DNA of 9,112 bases from Pseudomonadota bacterium (GTDB lineage: Bacteria > Pseudomonadota > Gammaproteobacteria > Enterobacterales > Enterobacteriaceae). This document shows, one piece after another, positions 1-6,397 of the stretch (position 1 is the stretch's first letter; each line of letters begins with the position of its first letter). Below the pieces are notes generated by a model, which had not been told where the DNA came from, ran no database searches, and saw only the letters and a list, made by a program, of their open reading frames with translations. The stretch lies in contig JAFACP010000185.1 in the NCBI GenBank assembly GCA_023425455.1, positions 1 through 9,112 of the forward strand. Reading direction: 5' to 3'. Position numbers and translations under genes: made by a program.

Positions 1-1240
1 CGCGGCGTACTACCTGGTGCGTAAAAACTTTGCCCTCGCCATGCCGTACCTGGTGGAGCGGGGTTTTTCACGCGGCGACCTGGGTTTCGCCCTGTCGGGG
101 ATCTCCATCGCCTACGGGTTTTCCAAGTTCATTATGGGCTCGGTGTCGGACCGCTCGAATCCGCGCGTTTTTCTGCCTGCCGGGTTGATCCTCGCGGCGG
201 CGGTCATGCTGTTTATGGGCTTCGTGCCGTGGGCGACCTCGAGCATTGCCATTATGTTTGTGCTGCTGTTCCTCTGCGGCTGGTTCCAGGGGATGGGCTG
301 GCCGCCATGCGGAAGAACCATGGTGCACTGGTGGTCGCAGAAAGAGCGCGGCGGGATTGTGTCGGTGTGGAACTGTGCGCATAACGTGGGCGGCGGTATT
401 CCTCCGCTGCTGTTCCTGCTCGGCATGGCGTGGTTTAACGACTGGAAAGCCGCGCTGTATATGCCAGCCTTCGGGGCAATCGTGGTGGCGATTTTTGCCT
501 TCGCGCTGATGCGGGATACGCCACAGTCCTGCGGTCTGCCGCCAGTTGAAGAGTACAAAAACGATTATCCGGATGATTACAGCGAGCAGAATGAAGAGGA
601 GCTGACGGCCAAGCAGATCTTTATGAAGTATGTGCTGCCCAACCGTCTGCTGTGGTATATCGCCGTGGCGAACGTGTTTGTCTATCTGCTGCGTTACGGC
701 ATTCTCGACTGGTCGCCAACCTATCTGAAAGAGGTGAAGCATTTCGCGCTGGATAAATCGTCCTGGGCCTATTTCCTGTACGAATACGCCGGGATCCCGG
801 GCACGCTGATTTGCGGCTGGATGTCGGATAAGGTGTTCAGAGGTAACCGTGGCGCAACGGGCGTCTTCTTTATGACGCTGGTGACGATTGCCACCGTGGT
901 TTACTGGCTCAACCCGCCGGGCAACCCGTCCGTCGACATGGCTTGTATGATTGTGATTGGCTTCCTGATCTATGGCCCGGTGATGCTGATTGGCCTTCAT
1001 GCGCTGGAGCTGGCACCGAAAAAAGCGGCCGGCACGGCGGCAGGGTTTACCGGGCTGTTCGGCTATCTGGGCGGGTCGGTCGCGGCGAGCGCCATTGTGG
1101 GCTATACCGTCGATTTCTTCGGCTGGGATGGCGGCTTTATGGTGATGATCGGCGGAAGTGTGCTGGCGGTATTACTGCTGATTATTGTGATGATCGGCGA
1201 AAGACGTCATCACGCTGAAGTGCTGGCGCGTCGTCAGTAA
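1..1240 (+). CDS. glpT: Glycerol-3-phosphate:phosphate antiporter GlpT, 5' end outside the window
   Basis: GlpT is an inner-membrane transporter of the major facilitator superfamily (organophosphate:Pi antiporter family) that imports glycerol-3-phosphate in exchange for phosphate; it is also the uptake route of fosfomycin. The frame is open from base 2 and reads [10 protein letters not shown], matching E. coli GlpT from about residue 39, so roughly 38 codons lie upstream. The visible 412 residues include the substrate-site residues by E. coli numbering: R45 (codon at 20), K80 (125), H165 in [10 protein letters not shown] (380) and R269 in LLRYGILDW (692). The MFS loop signature [10 protein letters not shown] follows TM2, and the remaining transmembrane segments are alternating hydrophobic stretches. 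The inferred full length, about 450 residues, is normal for the family. glpQ follows closely, as in the enterobacterial glpTQ operon. Promoter and GlpR/CRP operators would lie left of the window. I see no frameshift or missing key residue. Confidence 0.97.
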   Translation, partial: AAYYLVRKNFALAMPYLVERGFSRGDLGFALSGISIAYGFSKFIMGSVSDRSNPRVFLPAGLILAAAVMLFMGFVPWATSSIAIMFVLLFLCGWFQGMGWPPCGRTMVHWWSQKERGGIVSVWNCAHNVGGGIPPLLFLLGMAWFNDWKAALYMPAFGAIVVAIFAFALMRDTPQSCGLPPVEEYKNDYPDDYSEQNEEELTAKQIFMKYVLPNRLLWYIAVANVFVYLLRYGILDWSPTYLKEVKHFALDKSSWAYFLYEYAGIPGTLICGWMSDKVFRGNRGATGVFFMTLVTIATVVYWLNPPGNPSVDMACMIVIGFLIYGPVMLIGLHALELAPKKAAGTAAGFTGLFGYLGGSVAASAIVGYTVDFFGWDGGFMVMIGGSVLAVLLLIIVMIGERRHHAEVLARRQ

Positions 1241-1251
1241 GGAGCAGAGTG

Positions 1252-2304
1252 ATGAGATTATCTCAACTGACAAGCGGCCTGCTGCTGGCAGGTTTGATGG
1301 CAGGCTCCGCACTGGCAGCCGATAAGATTGTGATTGCCCACCGTGGCGCAAGTGGCTATCTGCCGGAGCATACGCTGCCGGCAAAAGCGATGGCTTACGC
1401 GCAGGGCGCGGATTATCTGGAGCAGGATCTGGTCATGACGAAGGACGACCAGCTGGTCGTTCTGCATGACCACTATCTCGACCGGGTGACGGACGTGGCC
1501 GCGCGTTTTCCCGACCGCGTCCGGAAAGATGGCCGTTATTACGCCATCGACTTCACGCTGGCGGAGATCCGCTCGCTGTCGTTTACCGAAGGCTTTGAGA
1601 TTGAAAACGGTAAGAGAGTCCAGCTCTATCCGGGGCGATTCCCGATGGGCAAATCTGATTTCCGTATTCACACCTTTGCAGAGGAGATCGAGTTTGTTCA
1701 GGGGCTGAACCACTCAACCGGCAAGAACATCGGTATCTACCCGGAAATCAAGGCGCCGTGGTTCCATCATCAGGAAGGGAAGGACATTGCGGCGAAAACG
1801 CTGGCGGTGCTGAAAAAGTACGGTTACACCAGTAAGAAGGACAAGGTGTATCTACAGTGTTTTGATGCGGCCGAGCTGAAGCGCATCAAAAACACGCTGG
1901 CGCCGAAGATGGGGATGGATCTTAATCTGGTGCAGCTTATCGCCAGAACCGACTGGAATGAGACTCAGGAAAAACAGCCAGACGGGACGTGGGTTAACTA
2001 CAGCTACGACTGGATGTTTACCCCTGGCGCGATGAAGCAGATTGCGCAGTATGCCGACGGTATCGGGCCGGACTACCATATGCTGGTGGCGGATGGTTCC
2101 ACCCCGGGCCATGTGAAACTGACGGCAATGGTGAAGGAGGCGCATGCCAGCCACCTGCAGGTGCATCCGTATACCGTGCGGGCAGATCAGCTGCCGGCGT
2201 ATGCGACCGACGTGAATCAGCTTTACGACGTGTTGTATAACCAGGCGGGGGTGGACGGGGTGTTTACCGATTTTCCGGATAAAGCGGTGACGTTTTTAAA
2301 CTAA
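1252..2304 (+). CDS. glpQ: Periplasmic glycerophosphodiester phosphodiesterase GlpQ
   Basis: GlpQ hydrolyses glycerophosphodiesters (deacylated phospholipids such as glycerophosphocholine) to glycerol-3-phosphate and an alcohol in the periplasm, feeding GlpT. The 350-residue product starts with a typical Sec signal peptide: a basic MR start, a hydrophobic LLLAGLMAG core and a likely cut after SALA (about residue 22). The GDPD TIM-barrel motifs follow in order: HRGASGYLPEHT (residues 30-41, catalytic H30-R31), YLEQDLVMTKD (55-65, with metal-ligand acids E57 and D59), HDHYLD from residue 72 (second catalytic histidine) and the EIKAPW metal-site strand. The C-terminus FTDFPDKAV is family-typical. 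I chose ATG 1252 over GTG 1249 because GGAG at 1241-1244 lies seven bases before the ATG and only four before the GTG. The gap to the glpT stop is 11 bases, so the pair is probably cotranscribed and translationally close. The length is near that of E. coli GlpQ (358, slightly longer signal region). Confidence 0.97.
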   Translation: MRLSQLTSGLLLAGLMAGSALAADKIVIAHRGASGYLPEHTLPAKAMAYAQGADYLEQDLVMTKDDQLVVLHDHYLDRVTDVAARFPDRVRKDGRYYAIDFTLAEIRSLSFTEGFEIENGKRVQLYPGRFPMGKSDFRIHTFAEEIEFVQGLNHSTGKNIGIYPEIKAPWFHHQEGKDIAAKTLAVLKKYGYTSKKDKVYLQCFDAAELKRIKNTLAPKMGMDLNLVQLIARTDWNETQEKQPDGTWVNYSYDWMFTPGAMKQIAQYADGIGPDYHMLVADGSTPGHVKLTAMVKEAHASHLQVHPYTVRADQLPAYATDVNQLYDVLYNQAGVDGVFTDFPDKAVTFLN

Positions 2305-2330
2305 GAAAAAGGGCCGTCAGGCCCTTTTTT
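2305..2330. terminator. Bidirectional intrinsic terminator between glpQ and yfaE
   Basis: A GGGCC / GTCA loop / GGCCC hairpin (2311-2324) is flanked by five A on the left and six T on the right, so it reads as a Rho-independent terminator on both strands. It begins one base after the glpQ stop and ends the glpTQ transcript. On the - strand it ends nrdA-nrdB-yfaE, and the yfaE TAA stop (2331-2329) is built partly from the T run. This is the classic arrangement for convergent enterobacterial operons. Confidence 0.93.
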
Positions 2331-2583
2331 ACATCTCGATTTCGATATCGCCTTTTGCCCGGCAGCAGCAGGGCAAAATTTCCCCTTCATTGATAAACGC
2401 CAGCGGCTCGGTGAGCCAGTCGACCTGGCCTGCCACCAGACGGCAGCGACAGGAGCCGCAGTAGCCTTCGCGGCACTGGTATTCGACGTCAACCTGGTGC
2501 GCCTCAAGCGCCACCAGCAGAGAAGGGTGCTCTTCCTGGCACAGCACCTCTGTACCAGAAAGACTCAGCGTTACGCGGGTCAT
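2329..2583 (-). CDS. yfaE: 2Fe-2S ferredoxin YfaE, class Ia RNR maintenance protein
   Basis: This 84-residue plant-type 2Fe-2S ferredoxin is known in E. coli to supply electrons for assembling and regenerating the diferric-tyrosyl radical cofactor of NrdB. The cluster motif is CREGYCGSC (C37, C42, C45), and the last ligand lies in the C-terminal PCCCRAKGD motif (C74 gives the usual spacing; C72 and C73 are adjacent). The length and the IEIEM C-terminus match E. coli YfaE. An extra cysteine, C47, stands just after C45, where I recall threonine in E. coli. The ATG overlaps the nrdB TGA by one base (TGATG), and no clear Shine-Dalgarno precedes it, so translation probably depends on termination-reinitiation from nrdB. 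It is the last gene of the operon. The protein is cytoplasmic with no signal or membrane segment. Confidence 0.95.
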   Translation of the reverse strand: MTRVTLSLSGTEVLCQEEHPSLLVALEAHQVDVEYQCREGYCGSCRCRLVAGQVDWLTEPLAFINEGEILPCCCRAKGDIEIEM

Positions 2584-3713
2584 CAGAGCTGGAAATCGCT
2601 CAGGTCGTCGGTATTGACCTCAGAGTCAATTTGACCGACCAGGTAAGAGCTGACTTCCACTTCCTGCGGGGCAACCTGTACGTTGTCAGAGACCAGCCAG
2701 GTGTTGATCCACGGAATTGGGTTTGAGCGCGTCTGGAACGGCAGATCCAGACCAACCGCCTGCATGCGGATATTGGTGATGTACTCGACGTACTGGCACA
2801 GAATATCTTTGTTCAGGCCGATCATTGAGCCATCGCGGAACAGGTAATCCGCCCACTCTTTTTCCTGCTGTGCCGCCAGCACGAACAGGTCGTAGCACTC
2901 CTGTTTGCACTCTTCGGCGATCCCGGCCATCTCCGGGTCATCCTGGCCTGAGCGCAGCAGGTTCAGCATGTGCTGAGTACCGGTCAGGTGCAGAGCTTCG
3001 TCACGGGCAATCAGACGGATGATTTTGGCGTTACCTTCCATCAGCTTGCGTTCGGCAAAGGCGAAGGAGCAGGCGAAGCTGACGTAAAAGCGGATGGCTT
3101 CCAGCGCGTTAACGCTCATCAGGCACAGGTAGAGCTGCTTTTTCAGCGCGCGCAGGTTGACGGTAACGGTTTTGCCGTTCACCTGGTGGGTACCTTCGCC
3201 AAGCAGGTGCCAGTAGCTGGTCATCTCGATCAGTTGATCGTAGTAGTGCGCAATGCCTTCCGCACGTTTCTGGATCTGCTCGTTGGTGACGATATCGTCA
3301 AACACCACCGCCGGATCGTTAACGATATTGCGGATGATATGGGTGTAGGAGCGGGAGTGGATCGTCTCAGAGAACGCCCAGGTTTCAACCCAGGTTTCCA
3401 GCTCCGGGATAGAGATCAGCGGCAGCAGCGCGACGTTCGGGCTACGACCCTGAATCGAGTCCAGCAGCGTCTGGTACTTCAGGTTGCTGATGAAAATGTG
3501 TTTCTCGTGCTCCGGCAACGCCTGGAAATCAATACGATCGCGGGAAACGTCAACCTCTTCCGGGCGCCAGAAGAAGGAGAGCTGCTTTTCAATCAGCTTT
3601 TCGAAGATGTCATATTTTTGCTGATCGTAGCGTGCCACGTTGACTGGCTGACCGAAGAACATCGGCTCTTTGAGCTGGTCGTTTTTCGTCTGTGAAAAGG
3701 TGGTGTATGCCAT
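2583..3713 (-). CDS. nrdB: Class Ia ribonucleoside-diphosphate reductase, beta subunit NrdB
   Basis: NrdB is the cytoplasmic small (R2) subunit that holds the diferric-tyrosyl radical starting each round of ribonucleotide reduction in NrdA. The 376 residues equal the E. coli length. Counting the initiator Met, the iron ligands are present: D85 (LLDSIQGR), E116 and H119 (SETIHSRSY), E205 (NALEAIRF), E239 and H242 (RDEALHLTG). The radical tyrosine is Y123 (Y122 in mature numbering), and the radical-transfer tryptophan W49 lies in FFWRPEE. The C-terminal tail DDLSDFQL is the NrdA-docking peptide. Start ATG 3713 is preceded by AGGA (revcomp of 3723-3726) nine bases upstream. It lies 51 bases after nrdA, across a hairpin, and overlaps yfaE by one base. 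No defects are seen. Confidence 0.98.
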   Translation of the reverse strand: MAYTTFSQTKNDQLKEPMFFGQPVNVARYDQQKYDIFEKLIEKQLSFFWRPEEVDVSRDRIDFQALPEHEKHIFISNLKYQTLLDSIQGRSPNVALLPLISIPELETWVETWAFSETIHSRSYTHIIRNIVNDPAVVFDDIVTNEQIQKRAEGIAHYYDQLIEMTSYWHLLGEGTHQVNGKTVTVNLRALKKQLYLCLMSVNALEAIRFYVSFACSFAFAERKLMEGNAKIIRLIARDEALHLTGTQHMLNLLRSGQDDPEMAGIAEECKQECYDLFVLAAQQEKEWADYLFRDGSMIGLNKDILCQYVEYITNIRMQAVGLDLPFQTRSNPIPWINTWLVSDNVQVAPQEVEVSSYLVGQIDSEVNTDDLSDFQL

Positions 3714-3738
3714 GAATAGGGGTCCTGTCTTACGAAAT

Positions 3739-3762
3739 AAAGGCGGGGATATCCCCGCCCTT
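3739..3762 (-). terminator. Hairpin in the nrdA-nrdB spacer (partial terminator or mRNA-processing element)
   Basis: The 51-base spacer between nrdA and nrdB contains a perfect 18-bp palindrome at 3742-3759, GGCGGGGAT followed by ATCCCCGCC. Read on the - strand, the RNA folds into a 7-bp GC stem with an AUAU loop, extended by a G-U and two A-U pairs (3739-3762), and is followed by UUUAUUU. The form is that of an intrinsic terminator with an interrupted U tract. Since nrdB must be expressed from the same transcript, it more likely attenuates, or stabilises the 3' end of nrdA mRNA. It does not match the REP/BIME consensus. The structure is seen directly; the function is inferred. Confidence 0.6.
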
Positions 3763-3764
3763 CA

Positions 3765-6050
3765 TTAGATCTTACATGCGCCGCTTTCGCAGCCATCATC
3801 CTGAATAGACGGTGCCAGATCGTCCTGCGCGTCTTCTGCACCATCACGGGTGTTGTGATAGTACAGGGTTTTCACGCCAAATTTATAGGCGGTGAGCAGG
3901 TCTTTCAGCAGCTGCTGCATCGGCACTTTGCCAGACGGGAAGCGCGTCGGGTCATAGTTAGTATTGGCAGAGATCGACTGGTCGATAAATTTCTGCATGA
4001 TACCGACCAGCTGCAGATAGCCATCGTTGTTTGGCATCTCCCACAGCAGTTCGTAGTTGTCTTTCAGCAGCTCGTAGTCCGGCACCACCTGGCGCAGGAT
4101 ACCGTCCTTCGAGGCCTTGATGCTGACGTGGCCGCGCGGAGGTTCAATACCGTTGGTGGCGTTGGAGATCTGCGAAGAGGTCTCAGACGGCATCAGGGCA
4201 GAGAGCGTGGAGTTACGCAGGCCGTGGGTCTTGATCGATTCGCGCAGAGCTTCCCAGTCAAGGTGCAGCGGCTCGCTGGCAATCGCATCCAGGTCTTTTT
4301 TATAGGTATCGATCGGCAGAATGCCCTGCGCGTAGGTGGTTTCGTTAAACCACGGGCACGCACCTTGCTCTTTCGCCAGTTCGTTGGAGGCTTTCAGCAG
4401 GTAGTACTGAATCGCTTCGAACGTTTCGTGCGTCAGGTTGTTGGCGCTGCCGTCGGAGTAACGTTTACCGTGTTTTGCCAGCCAGTAGGCAAAGTTAATG
4501 ACGCCGATACCGAGGGTACGACGGCCCATTGCGCCGCGTTTTGCCGCCGGGATGGGGTAGTCCTGGTAGTCGAGCAGGGCATCCAGCGCGCGCACCGCCA
4601 GCACCGCCAGCTCTTCCAGCTCGTCGAGGCTCTTAATCGCACCCAGGTTGAACGCGGACAGCGTACACAGCGCGATTTCACCGCTTTCGTCGTTCACATC
4701 CTCCAGCGGTTTGGTTGGCAGGGCGATCTCAAGGCACAGGTTAGACTGGCGCACCGGCGCAACCACCGGATCGAACGGGCTGTGGGTGTTGCAGTGATCC
4801 ACGTTCTGAATGTAGATACGGCCGGTGGAAGCACGTTCCTGCATCATCAGGGAGAACAGATCGACCGCTTTTACGCGCTGTTTGCGAATGCTGTCGTCTT
4901 TTTCGTACTTAACGTACAGACGCTCGAACTCATCCTGGTCGGCAAAGAAGGCGTCATACAGACCCGGGACGTCGGACGGGCTGAACAGGGTGATGTCTTC
5001 ACCTTTCAGCAGACGGGTGTACATCAGCTTATTGATCTGTACGCCGTAGTCCATGTGACGCACGCGGTTACCTTCCACGCCACGGTTGTTTTTCAGTACC
5101 AGCAGGCTTTCCACTTCCAGGTGCCACATCGGGTAGAACAGGGTCGCTGCACCACCGCGCACGCCGCCCTGAGAGCAGGATTTCACCGCCGTCTGGAAGT
5201 GCTTGTAGAACGGAATGCAGCCGGTGTGGAAGGCTTCACCGCCGCGAATTGGGCTGCCCAGGGCACGGATGCGGCCTGCGTTGATACCAATACCGGCACG
5301 CTGGGAGACATATTTCACGATGGCGCTGGAGGTCGCGTTGATGGAATCCAGGCTGTCGCCGCACTCGATCAGTACGCAGGAGCTGAACTGGCGCGTTGGG
5401 GTGCGCACGCCAGACATAATTGGCGTGGGCAGTGAAATTTTGAACGTCGAAACCGCGTCATAGAAACGTTTCACGTACTCCAGACGGGTGTCGCGCGGGT
5501 AGTTAGAGAACAGGCAGGCGGCCACCAGAATATAGAGGAACTGGGCGCTCTCGTAGATTTCACCCGTCACACGGTTCTGAACCAGGTATTTCCCTTCGAG
5601 CTGCTTCACCGCCGCGTAGGAGAAGTTCATGTCGCGCCAGTGATCGATAAACCCGTTCATCTGCTCGAACTCTTCTTCCGTATAGTCTTCCAGCAGATGC
5701 GTGTCGTATTTGCCCAGCTCAACCATTTTCACCACGTGGTCGTAAAGCTTCGGCGGCTCAAACTGGCCGTAGGCTTTTTTACGCAGGTGGAAGATGGCCA
5801 GACGTGCGGCGAGGTACTGATAATCCGGCGCATCGCGGGAGATCAGATCCGCCGCGGCTTTGATGATGGTTTCGTGGATATCAGACGTTTTAATGCCGTC
5901 GTAGAACTGGATATGGGAACGCAGTTCAACCTGGGAGATAGATACGTTGTTCAGTCCTTCTGCTGCCCAGTCGAGAACTCGATGGATTTTGTCCAGATTG
6001 ATACGCTCGGTGGTACCGTCGCGCTTTGTCACCAGCAGACTCTGATTCAT
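3765..6050 (-). CDS. nrdA: Class Ia ribonucleoside-diphosphate reductase, alpha subunit NrdA
   Basis: NrdA is the large (R1) catalytic subunit that reduces NDPs to dNDPs in the cytoplasm with NrdB. From ATG 6050 the product has 761 residues, identical to E. coli NrdA, so E. coli numbering applies. An N-terminal ATP-cone (about residues 4-95, from LLVTKRDG) senses ATP/dATP for overall activity. The catalytic core has C225 (RQFSSCVLI), N437-C439-E441 (SNLCLE) and C462 (ALCTLSAFN). The radical-transfer pair Y730-Y731 is in KTLYYHN, and the shuttle cysteines C754 and C759 are in the tail DDGCESGACKI. The frame is open 16 codons further, to an ATG at 6098, but conservation begins at MNQSLLVTK and the extra codons run into a DnaA box, so 6050 is preferred; AGG lies 10 bases before it. 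It is the first gene of the operon. Confidence 0.98.
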   Translation of the reverse strand: MNQSLLVTKRDGTTERINLDKIHRVLDWAAEGLNNVSISQVELRSHIQFYDGIKTSDIHETIIKAAADLISRDAPDYQYLAARLAIFHLRKKAYGQFEPPKLYDHVVKMVELGKYDTHLLEDYTEEEFEQMNGFIDHWRDMNFSYAAVKQLEGKYLVQNRVTGEIYESAQFLYILVAACLFSNYPRDTRLEYVKRFYDAVSTFKISLPTPIMSGVRTPTRQFSSCVLIECGDSLDSINATSSAIVKYVSQRAGIGINAGRIRALGSPIRGGEAFHTGCIPFYKHFQTAVKSCSQGGVRGGAATLFYPMWHLEVESLLVLKNNRGVEGNRVRHMDYGVQINKLMYTRLLKGEDITLFSPSDVPGLYDAFFADQDEFERLYVKYEKDDSIRKQRVKAVDLFSLMMQERASTGRIYIQNVDHCNTHSPFDPVVAPVRQSNLCLEIALPTKPLEDVNDESGEIALCTLSAFNLGAIKSLDELEELAVLAVRALDALLDYQDYPIPAAKRGAMGRRTLGIGVINFAYWLAKHGKRYSDGSANNLTHETFEAIQYYLLKASNELAKEQGACPWFNETTYAQGILPIDTYKKDLDAIASEPLHLDWEALRESIKTHGLRNSTLSALMPSETSSQISNATNGIEPPRGHVSIKASKDGILRQVVPDYELLKDNYELLWEMPNNDGYLQLVGIMQKFIDQSISANTNYDPTRFPSGKVPMQQLLKDLLTAYKFGVKTLYYHNTRDGAEDAQDDLAPSIQDDGCESGACKI

Positions 6051-6090
6051 GTGGGTTTTACCTGTCCGTGAAATAAAAAATATCCCCCGT

Positions 6091-6099
6091 TTATCCACA
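6091..6099 (+). promoter_or_regulatory. DnaA box 1 upstream of nrdA
   Basis: TTATCCACA is a perfect match to the high-affinity R1-type DnaA box. It lies 41-49 bases upstream of the nrdA start codon. DnaA is an established regulator of E. coli nrdAB, linking dNTP synthesis to replication initiation. Confidence 0.88.
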
Positions 6100-6120
6100 G
6101 ATCCGCCTTGTGACTAACTC

Positions 6121-6129
6121 TGTGGATAA
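6121..6129 (-). promoter_or_regulatory. DnaA box 2 upstream of nrdA, inverted relative to box 1
   Basis: TGTGGATAA is the exact reverse complement of TTATCCACA, giving a second perfect DnaA box in opposite orientation, 21 bp from box 1. It directly abuts NrdR-like box 1 (starting at 6130), so DnaA and NrdR could compete or touch on the DNA. Confidence 0.88.
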
Positions 6130-6145
6130 ATACTACATATAGGGG
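6130..6145. promoter_or_regulatory. NrdR-like box 1
   Basis: The 16 bp contain the core CTACATATAG, which matches the palindromic NrdR core CTATATATAG at 9 of 10 positions (about 12 of 16 over the full ACAC...GTGT form as I recall it). NrdR is the nucleotide-sensing zinc-finger/ATP-cone repressor of bacterial RNR operons and binds paired boxes. A second box lies 32 bp away, close to the three-turn spacing typical of these pairs. Confidence 0.75.
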
Positions 6146-6161
6146 GTTTGCGATAAGAAAA

Positions 6162-6177
6162 ACGCTATATGGTGAGT
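6162..6177. promoter_or_regulatory. NrdR-like box 2
   Basis: ACGCTATATGGTGAGT matches the NrdR palindrome at about 11 of 16 positions. It is 32 bp from box 1 (16 bp between the boxes). It lies immediately downstream of the candidate -10 hexamer, so repressor binding would cover the predicted transcription start. Confidence 0.7.
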
Positions 6178-6205
6178 ATTCTAGTATCGAATCATTTCAG
6201 CACAA
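6178..6205 (-). promoter_or_regulatory. Candidate sigma-70 promoter for nrdA-nrdB-yfaE
   Basis: On the - strand, TTGTGC (6205-6200) and TAGAAT (6183-6178) form a -35/-10 pair with 16-bp spacing. The -10 matches 5 of 6 consensus bases and the -35 matches 3 of 6. The start would be near 6171, giving a leader of roughly 120 bases before nrdA, with both NrdR boxes and both DnaA boxes in or near the leader. The assignment is by pattern only; other weak A/T-rich hexamers exist nearer nrdA. Confidence 0.45.
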
Positions 6206-6349
6206 GGGTTGATTTTGAGGTTAATTTGAGGTTGTGAAAGGGTAAAAAAGGCTAAGTCCTCGCGGCATAAGGCCTGGAAGAGATGTCAATATTTAAGAAA
6301 AAAATTTCAAAATTTGATCGAGTGCTGATTTCTTCAACGAGAGGTCAGA

Positions 6350-6374
6350 ATTGCGCAACATGATGTCGCGCAAT
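6350..6374. repeat. 25-bp imperfect palindrome downstream of ubiG
   Basis: The arms ATTGCGC (6350-6356) and GCGCAAT (6368-6374) are exact inverted repeats. The inner ACAT and ATGT also pair about a central G at 6362, giving 11 of 12 possible pairs with one A/C mismatch. It starts 23 bases past the ubiG stop. As RNA it could form a hairpin at the ubiG 3' end, but no U tract follows on the - strand; as DNA it could be a dyad operator. The function is unknown. Confidence 0.6.
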
Positions 6375-6397
6375 CTTTATAAGAATAGTTGATGACG

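Larger units (their letters stand above)
6051..6397 (-). promoter_or_regulatory. Non-coding control region upstream of nrdA (347 bases)
   Basis: This region lies between the ubiG stop and the nrdA start. No convincing coding sequence was seen in it. Relative to nrdA transcription (right to left) it holds a 25-bp imperfect palindrome (6350-6374), an A/T tract (6287-6317), phased GGTT repeats (6205-6235), a candidate sigma-70 promoter (6178-6205), two NrdR-like boxes (6162-6177, 6130-6145) and two inverted DnaA boxes (6121-6129, 6091-6099). The E. coli nrdAB promoter is known to be controlled by NrdR, DnaA and Fis; Fis sites are too degenerate for me to place. No clear ubiG intrinsic terminator is visible. 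Confidence 0.85.

Noticed and set aside
17..19. GTG at 17 as the start of GlpT.
   Set aside because: The frame is open to the window edge, and AAYYL before it matches internal GlpT sequence, so this is Val44 inside a truncated gene.
68..1000. A 310-codon open frame on the - strand opposite glpT.
   Set aside because: Its Arg/His/Gln-rich composition is typical of an antisense shadow of a membrane-protein gene.
1249..1251. GTG start for GlpQ, one codon before the ATG.
   Set aside because: It lies only four bases from the GGAG site; ATG 1252 has better spacing and gives a normal signal peptide.
3742..3759. REP/BIME element in the nrdA-nrdB spacer.
   Set aside because: The palindrome is a simple GC hairpin and lacks the REP consensus with its characteristic imperfect stem.
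3855..5435. A 526-codon open frame on the + strand opposite nrdA.
   Set aside because: It is the antisense shadow of a highly conserved gene with GC-rich third positions; the composition is unlike a real protein and no known domain is seen.
6051..6098. A 16-codon N-terminal extension of NrdA from an upstream in-frame ATG at 6098.
   Set aside because: The extra residues are not part of the NrdA family as I know it, they overlap the DnaA box at 6091-6099, and ATG 6050 gives exactly the standard 761 residues.
6301..6317. Intrinsic terminator for ubiG formed by the A/T inverted repeats.
   Set aside because: The possible stem is all A-T apart from one pair and would be too weak; the T run on the - strand is not preceded by a GC-rich hairpin.
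6181..6397. A small unannotated gene or phage attachment site in the ubiG-nrdA gap.
   Set aside because: I see no start codon with a ribosome site followed by a plausible frame, no tRNA and no direct-repeat boundary; the content looks regulatory.
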